A stretch of 64,000 bases of DNA from Atriophallophorus winterbourni (GCA_013407085.1 JACCGJ010005788.1:34047-98046), one strand, 5' to 3'; numbered from the stretch's first letter, positions 20,901-31,467 are shown. Notes: generated by a model from the sequence alone, not told the origin. A program made the numbers and translations.

Positions 20901-21726
20901 AGCATCCGGGTCACTAGAGAGGCGCAGGTGGAATCTGCTGTCTGGTTCAGCTGGTGAGACCAACTGACAGACTTCGCTTGTGTCACGGAAACGGGTTTCC
21001 GACAAGCAGCAGATATCAATGCCTAACGTCTCGAGCGTTCGTGCAAGGCCGGCCTGTTGTCCCGGTTGTAGCAAGGTCCGAACGTTAAACGAAGCTAACC
21101 TAAATGAAACCCGCGGGCGTAGAAGAGTTGCAGCAATCGACGGCTGTCTAGACGGCATGAGTCGTACATCAGGTAGAGAGAGCGAATCGGGGATGGTAAC
21201 ATGTGGAGAAGAGGCAGTAGAAGCAATAAAAGAGATAGAGTTCGGAATTTCTAGTACTGTTATTGTCATTGTTTGGGTGTGGGCGTGATACTACCCGGTT
21301 GCCCAGGCCGAAGTAGAGGAGTTGATCTTGAGGACTCCCACCTCAAGCCTTTGGCCCGAAAGCCTAACCCGCAAGGCAGCGGAGCGAGATTAAGGATCGC
21401 ACCTATCGGGGCCGGATACTGTAGGTACAGTTCACAAGCCATTCGCGAGGTAGAGACCAAGCAGGGACTCCCGACATCATCCCAACCAGTCGAGCCGGTG
21501 ATCCTTGCGGATTCATACGCCTCTTCTGGTATACAATGTCCACGAGGGACAAGGAGACTGTGTTTGTCTGGCTTCTCACCATTGACCAACCTGGTATGAG
21601 TAACTCTGAAGATGCCACGAAGACATCACCCAGTATAGCTCAATGGATCATCGAGGCACGCAAGCCGCTGCACCACGTCAAGGTCCAGTCTCGACGCAAC
21701 GGCGCTGCGAGTAACATTTACACAAT
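17976..21726 (-). mobile_element. RTE/SR2-like non-LTR retrotransposon, near complete (unit B)
   Basis: The element is 3.73 kb (17987-21715) and reads on the minus strand. It is bounded by the 11-bp duplication ATTTACACAAT (17976-17986 and 21716-21726). It has a long single ORF with endonuclease and reverse transcriptase, a short 3' UTR, and a 5' leader of about 0.45 kb (21270-21715). It is far richer in G and C than its surroundings. The identical site in C shows that insertion came before the B/C split. Confidence 0.85.
18111..21269 (-). CDS. RTE-type endonuclease/reverse transcriptase, 1052 aa (unit B)
   Basis: This enzyme nicks target DNA and copies its own RNA there. The N-terminal APE-type endonuclease has LASFNVRTLL (Asn62), CLSETRF (Glu91), VISAYAPT (Tyr180), MAGDLNARVG (Asp216, Asn218), QIDHIAI and SDHALV (Asp312, His313). 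The RT has FLDIRAAFDSVDR (Asp671), GVRQGCPLSPFLFNF and LDYADDIALL (YADD 772-775). The C-terminal region (RRLARVWWQHRTSNVEVRHR, LRWLGHVLRM) is typical of the RTE clade. All visible catalytic residues are present. In C the frame extends 24 codons further 5'. In B that extension is cut by a TAG where C has CAG, so the start chosen here is the first ATG after it. It could be active. Confidence 0.88.
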   Translation of the reverse strand: MTITVLEIPNSISFIASTASSPHVTIPDSLSLPDVRLMPSRQPSIAATLLRPRVSFRLASFNVRTLLQPGQQAGLARTLETLGIDICCLSETRFRDTSEVCQLVSPAEPDSRFHLRLSSDPDASSAGLAGVGIALSSRAEQSLLEWIPVDSRLCGARFRGHCRVNRRCETRRDLFVISAYAPTDCSVDLSKDNFYEKLHSLFRKARRTDVVIMAGDLNARVGRLSEYERHLGGQYGLDGGRSDNGERLLTFCGDHRLYLSSTAFRRSQRRMATWRSPSQHVWSQIDHIAISYRWRGSIKDCRSYWTTSVDSDHALVCATVNFQFGGKARARRTHVDTASLMLPAVRTKFHHALTRELAEAPPSDVEQHWNFVRTALSCATSESCQPTRALPRSWISAQSLALIDHRRTLPTGTEHNRARREFNTRLKASLRNDREFWWTQRACEMEVAAASGNTRKLFQLIRATGSKLNTVSETICETDGSPITNLSRRLERWAEHFSAQFSQPPPPTSPPETPICTPWPVSLAAPDLQEVREVIRALKRHKSPGPDDLHPILFKEGGDLVAAELRDLFTKVWAEERVPASWGESTVIPIFKKGARNLCSNHRGISLTPVASKLLVSILLRRLSPIRELRCREEQAGFRPGRGCVDQLFVLRQLLEHRHLYRRPTIVAFLDIRAAFDSVDRTTLWNCLLRSGIPPKYVAILKELYSHSSGRVRVYGSLSPAFPTTSGVRQGCPLSPFLFNFAIEDVLQNALRSFTEGGIELLPGNRVTDLDYADDIALLGDDPVFLQNALNQLALEASRYGLHLAPTKCKVLLQDWEGLQPTLTVDDLSLDCVEQFTYLGSCITAGGGLESEIGSRIARARFAFTSLGHLWKRSDVSLRLKGRVYLASVRSVLLYGCESWAVRAEELRRLEVFEHRCLRRLARVWWQHRTSNVEVRHRVLGVDSLMLRDLIDRSRLRWLGHVLRMKPERLPFRALRVSVGPGWRRCSGGQPLTWKKALKRLTSGLARVGRTRLPGWGPRDSECLWLDTLSTMAENRQQWRECILFCVPPSNL

Positions 21727-22281
21727 TCGGTTGGTTTAGACATATTATTGGACAAAATTTGCAATTCTTATATAGACGTTTATAGATAGCATTTAGCGTG
21801 CAACGATAAGTCAGTTTGGTATTTACAGTCCCGATGCTGTGGATGCCGAACCCTGGTGGATTAATAAAACTAGGTTCCGTATTTTTACTTGTGAATTTGT
21901 TTCAGACTCGAGGTATTTTGCTAAGGGACTCGGTAGTTTTACTTCAGCATCTGCTTTATGATCGCAAGATGTAATGTTTTTAGTTAATGTGTTTCTACTG
22001 AGTGTCAGTTAGAATCTGACAGAATGCGCAAGGTATTATTTGCATGTCGATGTACAGGGAAAGGTGTTTTACATTTAACACTATGTGAGTGCAAATAACA
22101 AACCACTTTCAGATGTCACGTTTTCACTTTGAGTGAAAAAGCGTACGTCCTGTCGCAAAAACATTAGTTCGTCTTAGATTTCTTCGCTCTCATCCTGGCT
22201 TTAGAAGGCGCTTGAGTTTTTAAATTCCTATAGAGTTTCGAGGCTTTTGCGATATTATCGACTTTTGGGTCAGGAAATATA
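21727..22281. other. Spacer right of RTE (unit B)
   Basis: This is the counterpart of 785-1329, with no gene seen. Confidence 0.45.
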
Positions 22282-23577
22282 AGCTGAAAACCGTCAACCG
22301 TCGACGCCTGAACTTAATTTTATGAAGGTTCAAAACGATTCCCCGAATATTAAATGCGAACATCAGACATGCGATGGAATATGCAGTTAAAGCATGGCTT
22401 AAAAAGATGGTGCAAAGGATATAACATCTAGTTAGAAATCTTGTAGCCCTACTGATTCGGAAACCATACAACGAGTGAATCAAAGCTCTGAAAGTATGCA
22501 ATTTTCCGCGTCTTCGTCACCGGGCGGATTTGATTTTGGTTAAAAATATTACAACTGCTGGGAATCACATTCTACCATGCTTATTTAATCTACGGGGCTC
22601 GCATAAAGCTATATTTCACACATTTTTGACGTGCAAGTTTGTTTTACTTTCAGCAATCTACACCAAACGCTTCTAAACAGCATTTGTTCAATGAGATGAC
22701 TTGATGCCTTTTTGACACAACCCATTCATCGCAGAAAATTATACATCACGAACCCAAGGATCCACTTGTGTTATCCCACCTGATTCTTGAACGGAAGGGA
22801 AGGGTGCCTCAAACACTAAGGAAAAAACGGTATCGCGGAGTATGGTTCTACTTGGGGTACCAGAAAATACCACTGAAGCATTGGGACAGGAAACAGCAGA
22901 TCATGACTTCAAGCAGTGGCGTTACATTGCGTCTTTGCTTAATATTTCTAACGTTGTGATCACTGACACTTTCCGGGTGCCTTTTTCAATAAACTATAAA
23001 GGAGACGGACCGAAACCTCTCAGGATTACCTTTTTAACTAGCGACATGGCTGAATTTGTCAAGTCCGAATGGAAAATGCAAAACGTGCTTTACCGAAAGA
23101 CATTAGACTTTGTGCACCGAGACCAAGTACCATGAGTGAGATACATTCGCGGCTGGGGGCGGTCGACTGCAGCGTTCCCACCGAAACGGAAGCAATCAAT
23201 ACATCAAAAAACGTAGTGGTTCTATGGAATGCGCTACCGCAAGATGTTGTGAATGCAACGACAATTGATGTTTTCAAATCGAAATTGGATGCATACGTCA
23301 AACAAAACCCTGAATTTGGCACGGTGTATTGAAGCAACACGAACCCAGAAAAATATTAACAATGTGTTTTTAATTAAAAAAAAACTTTTTTCGCAATAGT
23401 TGTCATCCGATGGTACGTGTAAAGCATTAGCTTTTCATCACCATAAATCTTGATTCTTGATTCTTGAACTCCTAAGGCATCTACTACTTTCTCCTTGTTA
23501 TATTATTTGTAGTTCCCATATTGTTCTATGCTTTATTGTGAAGCTATATGCGTTTTAGACCACTAAAATTGAATTGA
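22282..23577 (+). mobile_element. CR1/SR1-like LINE 3' end remnant (unit B)
   Basis: It has the same arrangement as 1330-2627: broken RT C-terminus, nested insert, then 3' UTR ending in a short AATTGA tail. It keeps about 393 bp (near 22140-22535) that C has lost. Confidence 0.68.
22793..23458 (+). pseudogene. Nested internally deleted LINE, frameshifted (unit B)
   Basis: Target duplications GATTCTTGAAC are at 22782-22792 and 23459-23469. The chimeric ORF starts at 22842 but loses one A in the run near 23073 (GGAAAATGC here, GGAAAAATGC in C), which breaks the ORF1-like part from the RT C-terminal part (23069-23332 frame). Confidence 0.68.
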
Positions 23578-23580
23578 TCC

Positions 23581-24431
23581 CGTGGTTGCGTCTTCTAATA
23601 GATGTCTCACTAACGCCAGATGAAAAGACGACCAATAAAATATCTCGATTATATTCACAGTGTTTGACTGTGTGAATTCAGTACGCTCTCGAACAGATCT
23701 TGTTTGTGACGGGAAGTCATGAAATTTCCGCTTATATGAGTGCTCGTACTTCATGCTTGGTGTACATTATCAGTAAAAGGTTGATCACACAATGTGCTGT
23801 GGTGCATCACATACGGCAAGTCACTTTTCTCGCTTCAGGCACACCTACTTCAAATATATTTTGCAAGCGACGTTCAGTGAGCTTAAAACGGTCACGACGG
23901 GGCGTAAGATAGTGGACTGCTCTCATGAACGTGTCACGTCGGTCTTTGAAAATGAATCAATATGTTTGGAGCAAATAGCTCGGAAACACGATGAAAGTAA
24001 TCGTGCTTTCGGGATAAATGAGTGTCAGATTTAAACGGAAATGTTTAAGCATTCGCCAAGTGGATCCAAATGATTTTAGATTTATTCTAGATTAAAATAT
24101 ACCGATAACCACTGACATGGGCAAAAGTATGGGTAAGCGAGTTGAGCATAACTACAAGCAATGGGGTTTTCTTGCTGATAATATTTTCGTCGAAAAGGCC
24201 GTTGCTGTTGATACTTTCAGACTGCCTTCTTCAGAGATAAACAAAGTTAATTGACCACGTCCACTAAAACTAAACTTCCGGAAGGGACTATGATTGATAC
24301 CGTACGTTCCAACTGGAAATGCTGGAATCGCAAAATCACCAAAGGTGTAATCCTTTCCAATTAAAGAAATACTGGTTGCAGGATTGTCACGTCCGGGGCG
24401 GTTTTGAAGATGAGCTCTCAATTTTAAAAAA
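23581..24431 (+). pseudogene. LINE 5' region and ORF1 remnant (unit B)
   Basis: This is the counterpart of 2630-3480. Up to about 24070 it follows C's variants. From about 24075 it follows A's exactly, which marks the start of an A-like tract. Confidence 0.58.
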
Positions 24432-26287
24432 AATGCTCCAATGGCACGCGTCTTATATAACCTCTGACAACTAAGTCCAGCCCCTGGCCTGCACGCGTTG
24501 TACTGTGTGAGCAGGCGGAACTGCCTCTACTCACAGGAGAAAGGGCGAAGGCGGCTGGCTGGTGCCTCAAAACCAGCCTGCTTCGAGCATGTGGAGCTCG
24601 TATGTCTATGAAGGCGTCCACCTATGGGAAGAAAAACCTTATCTTATTCAATCATGGAAAAGGCTTCGTGAGTCAACGTTGAGTAAAATTCCGAAGCCAG
24701 AGTACCGTTAAGCACCTGCGACGGCATCGTTTTCCAAAAGTATCAGCCTAGCTGTTCCTCTAATTCCGTTGGTGCCGTGGACAGGGAGCACTTGCTGCAT
24801 GAGCATCATCTAGTTCTCCACATTTAACTGCCCTGGCCTACATCACAACGCACCAATGAGAGGACACTCAATTCCGTTTCTACGGATACACGGACCACGG
24901 GAAGCAGCAGATACCGGTTAAAAGCTATGGCTCGACTGGCGTAGAGCTTAGCACATGGGGCTGCTTCCGACGGTGGGAGAGATTTTCGCCTCTCATTGGA
25001 CGGCTACCGCCCACCTCAAGCTGGGCTGCCCCCGATCAATAAGGTGCCGTCTCGCCAAAGTCTGTTATCCTCATTTGTTGCATGGAGATAACGAATAAAC
25101 CGACAAGCAGACTGTGTTTCCGCACCAGCTAAAAGGATTACTAAACAACGAAGGTTATTTCTCCTACTGGATAGCTGGAACGTCCGGTCCATGTTTCCAG
25201 AATTTCATGACGACGTCTCGAATATCTGAGGCATAATAAAATCACATATGATTAACAATGAGCTAAAAAGGCTGAATGTCGACGTGGCTGCCCTGCAATT
25301 TACGCAATTACCAGACACTGGTATGCTAACAGAATGAGATTACACATTTTTGGAAAGAAAGGGGTTCTAATGAACCTCGACTGCATGGAGTTAGTTTTGC
25401 CGTGTGAAACGACATACTGAAAGCAGCAGAACCAAGCAGCAGTGGGAACGAACAGATTTGTACTCTAAATCTGAAGTGCATTAGTGATACCCTTACGTTG
25501 GCACCGACGCTCTCTGCGACGCCTGCTGAAACAGACGCTTTTTATCATAACCTCGCAACAGTCCTCAAAAACGTGCCACAAAAAACTGTGTAGTAGTATT
25601 TGTTTATTTCAATGCCAGTTTTTGTGCAGATTACGAGTCTTGGCAAAAGTGTCTCGGAAATTTCGTTATAGGTAAAACCAATGAAAATGGAAAACGCCGT
25701 TTAGAAATGTGCACACAGTTCAGTCTCTGTGTCAGTAACCCTTTTCTTAAAACAAAAAACAGCATTAAGTCTCTTAAAAACATCCTCGCGCTAAGTATTG
25801 GCATCAGCTTGATCTTATTCTTGTTAGGCGCAGTAATACAGGAAGCGTATACCTCACCCAATCATATCACATCGCAGATTACAACACTGATAATTCACTG
25901 GTCCGTGCAAAACTGAAGCTTCTCCACGAGAGATTTCAACGCACCACATCGTCTGCTTATCCTAGGATAGACGTCACTCGCATGTGCGAAACTAATCTAG
26001 CTGCGCGATTTACAAATGGCTTTACTGCCGAATTTCACAAGACAACCGCCCTGGAATCGTCTTCAAGAAACTGGAAATCTATAAAAAGTTACATATACCG
26101 AGTCGCACTTTCCGCTTCCGGTTCTAAGACGAAAGACAGCAACTAATGCCATATTTACTGCATCGATGCAACTCATGGCAGCAGTTAAATTGTGTACCGG
26201 TAGACATATTGCGAATCACCCACATTACGAGAATCACGCTTTAAGAGAACGCACGAGGCAGGTGAGGCTAAATTTATATTCACGATA
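24432..26287 (+). mobile_element. Dead RTE-like endonuclease fragment (unit B)
   Basis: This is the counterpart of 3481-5335. The A-like tract ends near 25040, and from there B follows C (for example AATAAGGTGCCGTCTCGCC). Frames are broken throughout, with no RT palm. Confidence 0.6.
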
Positions 26288-26776
26288 AAACCCTTAGTTA
26301 CAGATTCGGTTCATTGTTTGATTGTCTCTGTGTTATTTTCAGTGGATTGCTGGTCTATTATCATTTTCCTCGTTTGAAAACGCTCAATATTCATCTATCT
26401 AATAACAGATCTTTTTGCTCTTACCTGCATATATTTACTGCTCTCCCTATCAAACCAGCAATGCCCTAGTCTTTTCAGAATTGATTTTCAATTTAATCGA
26501 GTTCCATCCAAAAAATGTACCTACTTAACACACTATGTATTAGTCTTCCTAATCCAACCTCGGAAAACCATCTCATAACTTGATCCTCTCGCTTCCTTCA
26601 GCTTTATCAGATTTACGGCCGTTTGCCCTCTGCGGACCTACACCGACTTCTCACCAATCATTCTATCAATTATTTCATTTTGGAAACATCTATTTGCTTT
26701 TCGGAAAGCACGGGATTCCGGGAGAGAGATATTTTTATTTGGACAATTTTCATATACAGACACTTATATAGCTATA
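26288..26776. other. AT-rich spacer (unit B)
   Basis: Nothing was recognised. Confidence 0.45.
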
Positions 26777-27275
26777 CATTGGAACCCACCTACTACGAAC
26801 TCGTTTTCAACGAATTCTTGGGTTGAACGAACACACCATGATTTTCCAAATAACTTCCTTCTTTGTAAGACTATTTAAAACATTCGTATAACGAATCTGT
26901 TCGTTACGAATCTCGCCTTTTACGAGCACTGTACACGTTCCCGGCAGCTATGTTTGTTTAATAAAGTTCATACAAACAACGAACTCGCTTGGTCTTGCCT
27001 TTAACACACAACGCTTTAAAATAAATTTACTATTATTAACATGAACTTAGATTTAATGTTGTGATCTGTGTGCTGTGGCATCATCTATTCGTCAAATGCT
27101 TGCACGCATGCAGAAACACACAAAAGTAAGATATTCTTCATTTCTTTATTGTTTACACGTGTACAGTAAAACGGCGGCAAAATCACGTCTGGCAATGCGT
27201 TTACTTGCAACGAATTCCACTTTTAACGAACATTTTACTTTCACCCCAGAGATTCGTTGTACCCGGGTTCCACTG
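26777..27275. mobile_element. pogo/Tigger-like MITE, 499 bp (unit B)
   Basis: It has the same terminal inverted repeats and TA duplications (26775-26776 and 27276-27277) as the copy in A, and the same length, so it was inserted before the duplication. Confidence 0.75.
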
Positions 27276-28464
27276 TATATTGTAATAATATTTTTCGTAA
27301 AATGCCTATCTCCACGCTCAGTCATACTCGCTTATTTTATTAATCAAACATTAGCCACAATCAGCGCAACTGCTAATTTTTGAGTAAAAACGTTCTCAGC
27401 ACAGTGATAAGTTTGCCTCTTTACAACTATGTACAACAATAGATTTCGACTTAACCATATTCTATTATCCCATCTCATCAAACCAATCAATGATCAAACC
27501 AAATGTATGTCGTACTCATGTCAGCAAATGTGTCCAAACGACTCCGATTGAATGCTCCTTCGTGAAGAGCATACAATATGCTGGCCAGGAGGAAACGATT
27601 TCAGATAAGCATGTCCAGTGCAGTGAAACCTAAGGGTGATTTAATATAATTACCAATGTCGCACGTCTGATTCACACAAATTTAGAACCAATGGTCAATT
27701 TAAATTTCCATGTCAAGTTCTAATTACAAATTTACATTTGGCTGCGAAGAGACAAATGTCGCATAACAAGGGATATTTTTAAATAGAATTTGATACGCTG
27801 CACTAGAGTTTTTTTTATTTTTTCATATCTACACATATGTATAATGCATTTTCAGGGATCAATTCTTGTTGTCTACTTACGCGTAGCAAATATTTAAACT
27901 TTTAAATAGTTCGCTCAACTTTGAATCGTAAATATACTACTTACAATGTAATCGGTAGTTTCATACCTGAATATAGTTTGTCAAACACAATTAAAGGATA
28001 TCTCAAGGGATTCTAATTATTTATATGTATACTTTTCATGAGCTTCTAATTTATAGCATCTGAGTTAACACGATACCATTGAACATTTATGTTTGGATGA
28101 ATCATTCGATTGGCGCTATCGACTATATATTCTAGATGAGCAAATTTTGAGTTACAGACGGTTGAACTTGTAGTAGAAGCAATAATCATATTCTCTGTTC
28201 TGTCAAAAGTGTGAAACGTTGGTCTTCCTGATGAAAATCGCCTGATAACAACAGCCGTGTTAAATTTCTTAAAACGTACTCAACTCCAACCTCTCGCAAT
28301 CCCTTGCAAACTGAGTGACGACAGTTGTCGGGAAAATACCTGCGAAAGCTTAACCGCAGCATTTCATTCGCTGAACTGACGTCACATGTACCTCTTCGTT
28401 TCATCATAATAAGATAAGCACACCGACTAAAGAATCTATGTTACCATGTACGTGAAGCATCAAC
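27276..28464. other. AT-rich spacer (unit B)
   Basis: No gene is supported. A 73-codon minus frame at 28186-28407 is open in B and C but not in A. Confidence 0.45.
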
Positions 28465-28728
28465 ATGAGTGACACATCTCAGTTAAGTGTCCCTAATTCA
28501 GTGTGAATTCAAGTTGGTGGTAAATTTATTGCTCGGATAGAGAGTAACGACCGTAGCTTGCTCAAAGATAAAAACACTTTTTCCTCAGTTTTATCCATAA
28601 GTAACGCCCCAAATATAGCTAAGAAGGTTTTAGGTTTGGTATAAACTGTAAATCGTCAGTGTCAGCAACACAACGCTATTTTCTGCAAATTTGGTACTTA
28701 TTCGTCTCTTGGCAAAATTGAAATTTCG
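28465..28728 (+). pseudogene. Degenerate frame, function unknown (unit B)
   Basis: This is the counterpart of 7521-7787 with the same first internal stops. After about 28695 it diverges from A. Confidence 0.3.
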
Positions 28729-29569
28729 TTTCTCGCAAAAAGGTTTTTATTGATGTAATCGATGAATTTATTTCTACATACTAAATAATGATTTTTGGTT
28801 GATAAGTATAAATCTTTCGCGATATACACGGAAACGAGAACGGACGCAAGACAGATGAAAGTTCAGGGAATCGAAAAGCCAGAATGTGAACATCCGATTG
28901 ATCATTGCAAAGTTAATGTTTCTTAGATTAAGAAATCCTACTAGCATTGACTTTTACCGTTGAGCGTTGATTCTGATGTGCGTAATTTTTAAATAAGATT
29001 ACCTCGGCAGTTCACAGCCAGGTCACTTATATGCTGAGATTAGATACTGCATCATATAAATAATCATATGCATGAAACGTGGATTAAGTAACGTTACGCG
29101 CATTGAATCACGGTTACCCTGCTACAGCCACTCTTGTCTGATAATCAACACGACGAACATAAGAAAACTGAATGAGTATTATATAAGCAATCCTCTGAGC
29201 GGATGCAAGTTGACATATCAAATAAATAAAGGAAGTTTTCGAGTTTCGAACTGAAAAACCTCAACTAGCTTTATATATTACTATCCGTTTCGGTCCGCTG
29301 CTATCAACGACGATAGTAATAGTTGGTTCAGGAAGACCTGAAACATTAGAAAAGTGGTAAACAAATTCATATTGTCCCTCCTCGGCGTGACTTGCCTGTC
29401 TAACTGATCTAAGTCAACCGAACAAATAATTGTGATTGACGAAAGCTTTGCTTGGGTGGATTATATTATAACTATGTTTCATCATAAAGCTTATTTGTTT
29501 CTGTGAAAAATTACCAATAAATAGCATTTGCCATTTTTATTTTGAAAACATTCTTAACAAAATACTACC
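28729..29569. other. Spacer with B-specific deletion (unit B)
   Basis: No gene was seen. Near 29132 the text jumps from CAGCCACTCTT to GTCTGATAATC, skipping about 160 bases present in A (8232-8395) and in C. Confidence 0.55.
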
Positions 29570-29935
29570 AATTTGCAATTTGTTCGTACAACAAACCACA
29601 ATGTTCAAACACAGAATCAGGTAGTGATTCGTGGTCAAGCACTCAAGGCGCTTGTGGATGACCAAAGTGATTTGTTGCTCACATCCCCCGAAATTACACT
29701 TCACTACCAGTTTCTGGCTGTTTGCCATCGTCAGGTGGAGACAGTAAGATTAAGTTCAGTAAACCTTGAAACAGTGGATAAATGGTAAACAAGGTTATAC
29801 TTAAATGCCACTGTTTCATAGGGTTCGTACAACGAACCACGATGTTCAAACACAGAATCACAAAGTGATTCTTGGTCGAGCACTCTAGGCGCTTATGGAT
29901 GACCAAAGTAATGTGGTGTGTAAATGTGGGGGATG
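29570..29935. repeat. Pair of hairpin-rich dispersed repeats (unit B)
   Basis: Two direct copies start near 29575 and 29765. In the second, GGTTCGT-ACA-ACGAACC and GAATCAC-AAA-GTGATTC are both perfect 7-bp hairpins. The first has AACAAACC and a decayed first hairpin. Confidence 0.58.
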
Positions 29936-30320
29936 TGAGCAACACATTACTTTGAAGTCGCTTCGTTGTCCTCCAGATAAGCTGAACTGGCTAGCTTTGA
30001 CAATTATTAGCGTTATTTGAACCAATAGTCTGAGAACAACCTTAATTACGAATGACTCATCGCTTGAAATATGTCTGCGGAAGTTCGCTAAATTTTGCTC
30101 CAATAATTTTGATAATTTTAGGCAAACATAGCCGAAGATAAATATACGAATTTGAAGAAATAAAACTTGGCTGTAAAATTGTTGGCGAGATATTTACAAA
30201 TGTAAAAATAGAACTGAGAAATGATTTGTATTGAAGAAAATGTCGGAGATTTCAAATTGTTGTCCCAGTCTGAACACAAAATAAGTTTTGTTTCACATCA
30301 TGGCTAAGTAATATTGATCC
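29936..30320. other. 3' flank of p62-like gene (unit B)
   Basis: This AT-rich stretch probably includes the 3' UTR of the minus-strand gene. Confidence 0.4.
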
Positions 30321-31467
30321 TCATTTTGAACCCGCTTCCAGTTTGTCGATGATTTCATTCAAATTTCCATTGTGCAACTTGATCAATGTTTTTAATTCTT
30401 TTTCATCTTGTGTGAAACCCATCTTTCGGAGTGTAATCATGGCAACTTTAACATGTTTGGATTTCATCTTCTTCCCATCTTGTTCAATTTCTTTTGTTTT
30501 TCCCGATACATCATCCGGCCCTTCTTTATTCTTGGCTTCCGGGGATTCCTTTGTTTCGTTGATAGCCACCTCATTTTCAACCGTCGGTTTTTCTTTTACT
30601 TCAGGTGGGACAATCGGTGGGCTTGAATTTTGGGCAATTTTTGGACACTCTGCACAATGTGTGCAGTGAACATGTACGGTGAATGGAATTTGGGCAGGTT
30701 CATGCTTGTGATCTTCCTCTAGTGGTTTATTCGGCTTTGAACATTGTTCACTCTCTGGTTTCACTGGCTTATCATTAATTGTGACACGCTTCTTCTCAGG
30801 TTTGATCTCGTCATCGGAATCGCTGTCGCTGGAAGATTCCTGCTCAATTTTAGATTCTTCCACTGTTGGTTGAGCCTCATTCTCCTCAGGTATCTCACCA
30901 AAAATCGTTCGATGTTCCCGCTTGTCTGGTGAAACAAAAAGGCGCACCGCTTTTTCTGAAGCGTGTGTATCCGAGAAGAAATCTACTGCTTCTTGTAGGT
31001 CGTGATGATCGCGTATGGTGCAGTAGTCTGTGCCATCTGTGAATAGACGAAAAATGAAATTCGTGTTTACAAAATTATCGACCTTATTTGGTCAGTACCC
31101 TTCAAATTTGAATAATACAAATACCGTTTATCCAAATGCTGTTTATTCGGAGCATTTGGAAAAGTCTTGCTTAATGCCACAGCACATCAAATTTAAACTC
31201 AATAATCCATTTGCTTATTTTGACTATATTTTATAACCTCAGATTTACGGTGAAAATATTTATTAGAACTCGCAAATAGAAAAAGCTGTTCAGCTTACCA
31301 TGCCAGGAAATATAGAAATTTCCAGCTCTTCTGCCAAATAGTCGCTTCAGTCGTTCAATTAAACATTTGAATGCACTTTCGTCCACTTTTCCTTTGAGAA
31401 CCCAACGTGTTACTTCGGTTTTCGTGTCCGTACGGTCGGAAGCGGTCACAAGTTTGAAGACAGGCAT
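30321..31467 (-). CDS. Sequestosome-1/p62-like autophagy receptor, 294 aa, two exons (unit B)
   Basis: Exon 1 is 31467-31299 and exon 2 is 31036-30321. The 262-nt intron starts GTAAGC and ends TTCACAG. Splicing joins FYISWH to DGTDYCTIRDHHDLQEA, completing a PB1 domain (residues 1-92) with an acidic OPCA-type motif (D57-A73). PB1 domains drive polymerisation of p62. TIFGEIPEE holds an F102-x-x-I105 LIR-like core for binding LC3/Atg8. Residues 118-135 are a Ser/Asp stretch. HVHCTHCAECP (178-188) is a short Cys/His cluster, too small for the usual ZZ finger. Residues 248-290 form a UBA domain with MGF at 262-264, for ubiquitin binding. The family role is carrying ubiquitinated cargo to autophagosomes. 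Human p62 is 440 aa, so this form is reduced. The alternative is another PB1/UBA protein such as an NBR1 relative. Confidence 0.85.
31037..31298 (-). other. Intron of p62-like gene (unit B)
   Basis: The donor G|GTAAGC at 31299/31298 and acceptor TTCACAG|ATGGC at 31037/31036 are both canonical. The intron is phase 1. Equivalent introns are 10285-10546 in A and 51333-51594 in C. A 68-codon plus-strand frame within it is not considered a gene. Confidence 0.85.

Noticed and set aside
30343..30669. 108-codon plus-strand frame opposite the p62 exon
   Set aside because: It is the antisense shadow of the Lys/Glu-rich linker and UBA, rich in Phe, Ser and Cys as expected of antisense text. The minus strand has clear domains and splice sites.
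31030..31236. 68-codon plus-strand frame
   Set aside because: It lies in the intron of the minus-strand gene and has no domain. Its presence in all units follows from the recent duplication.
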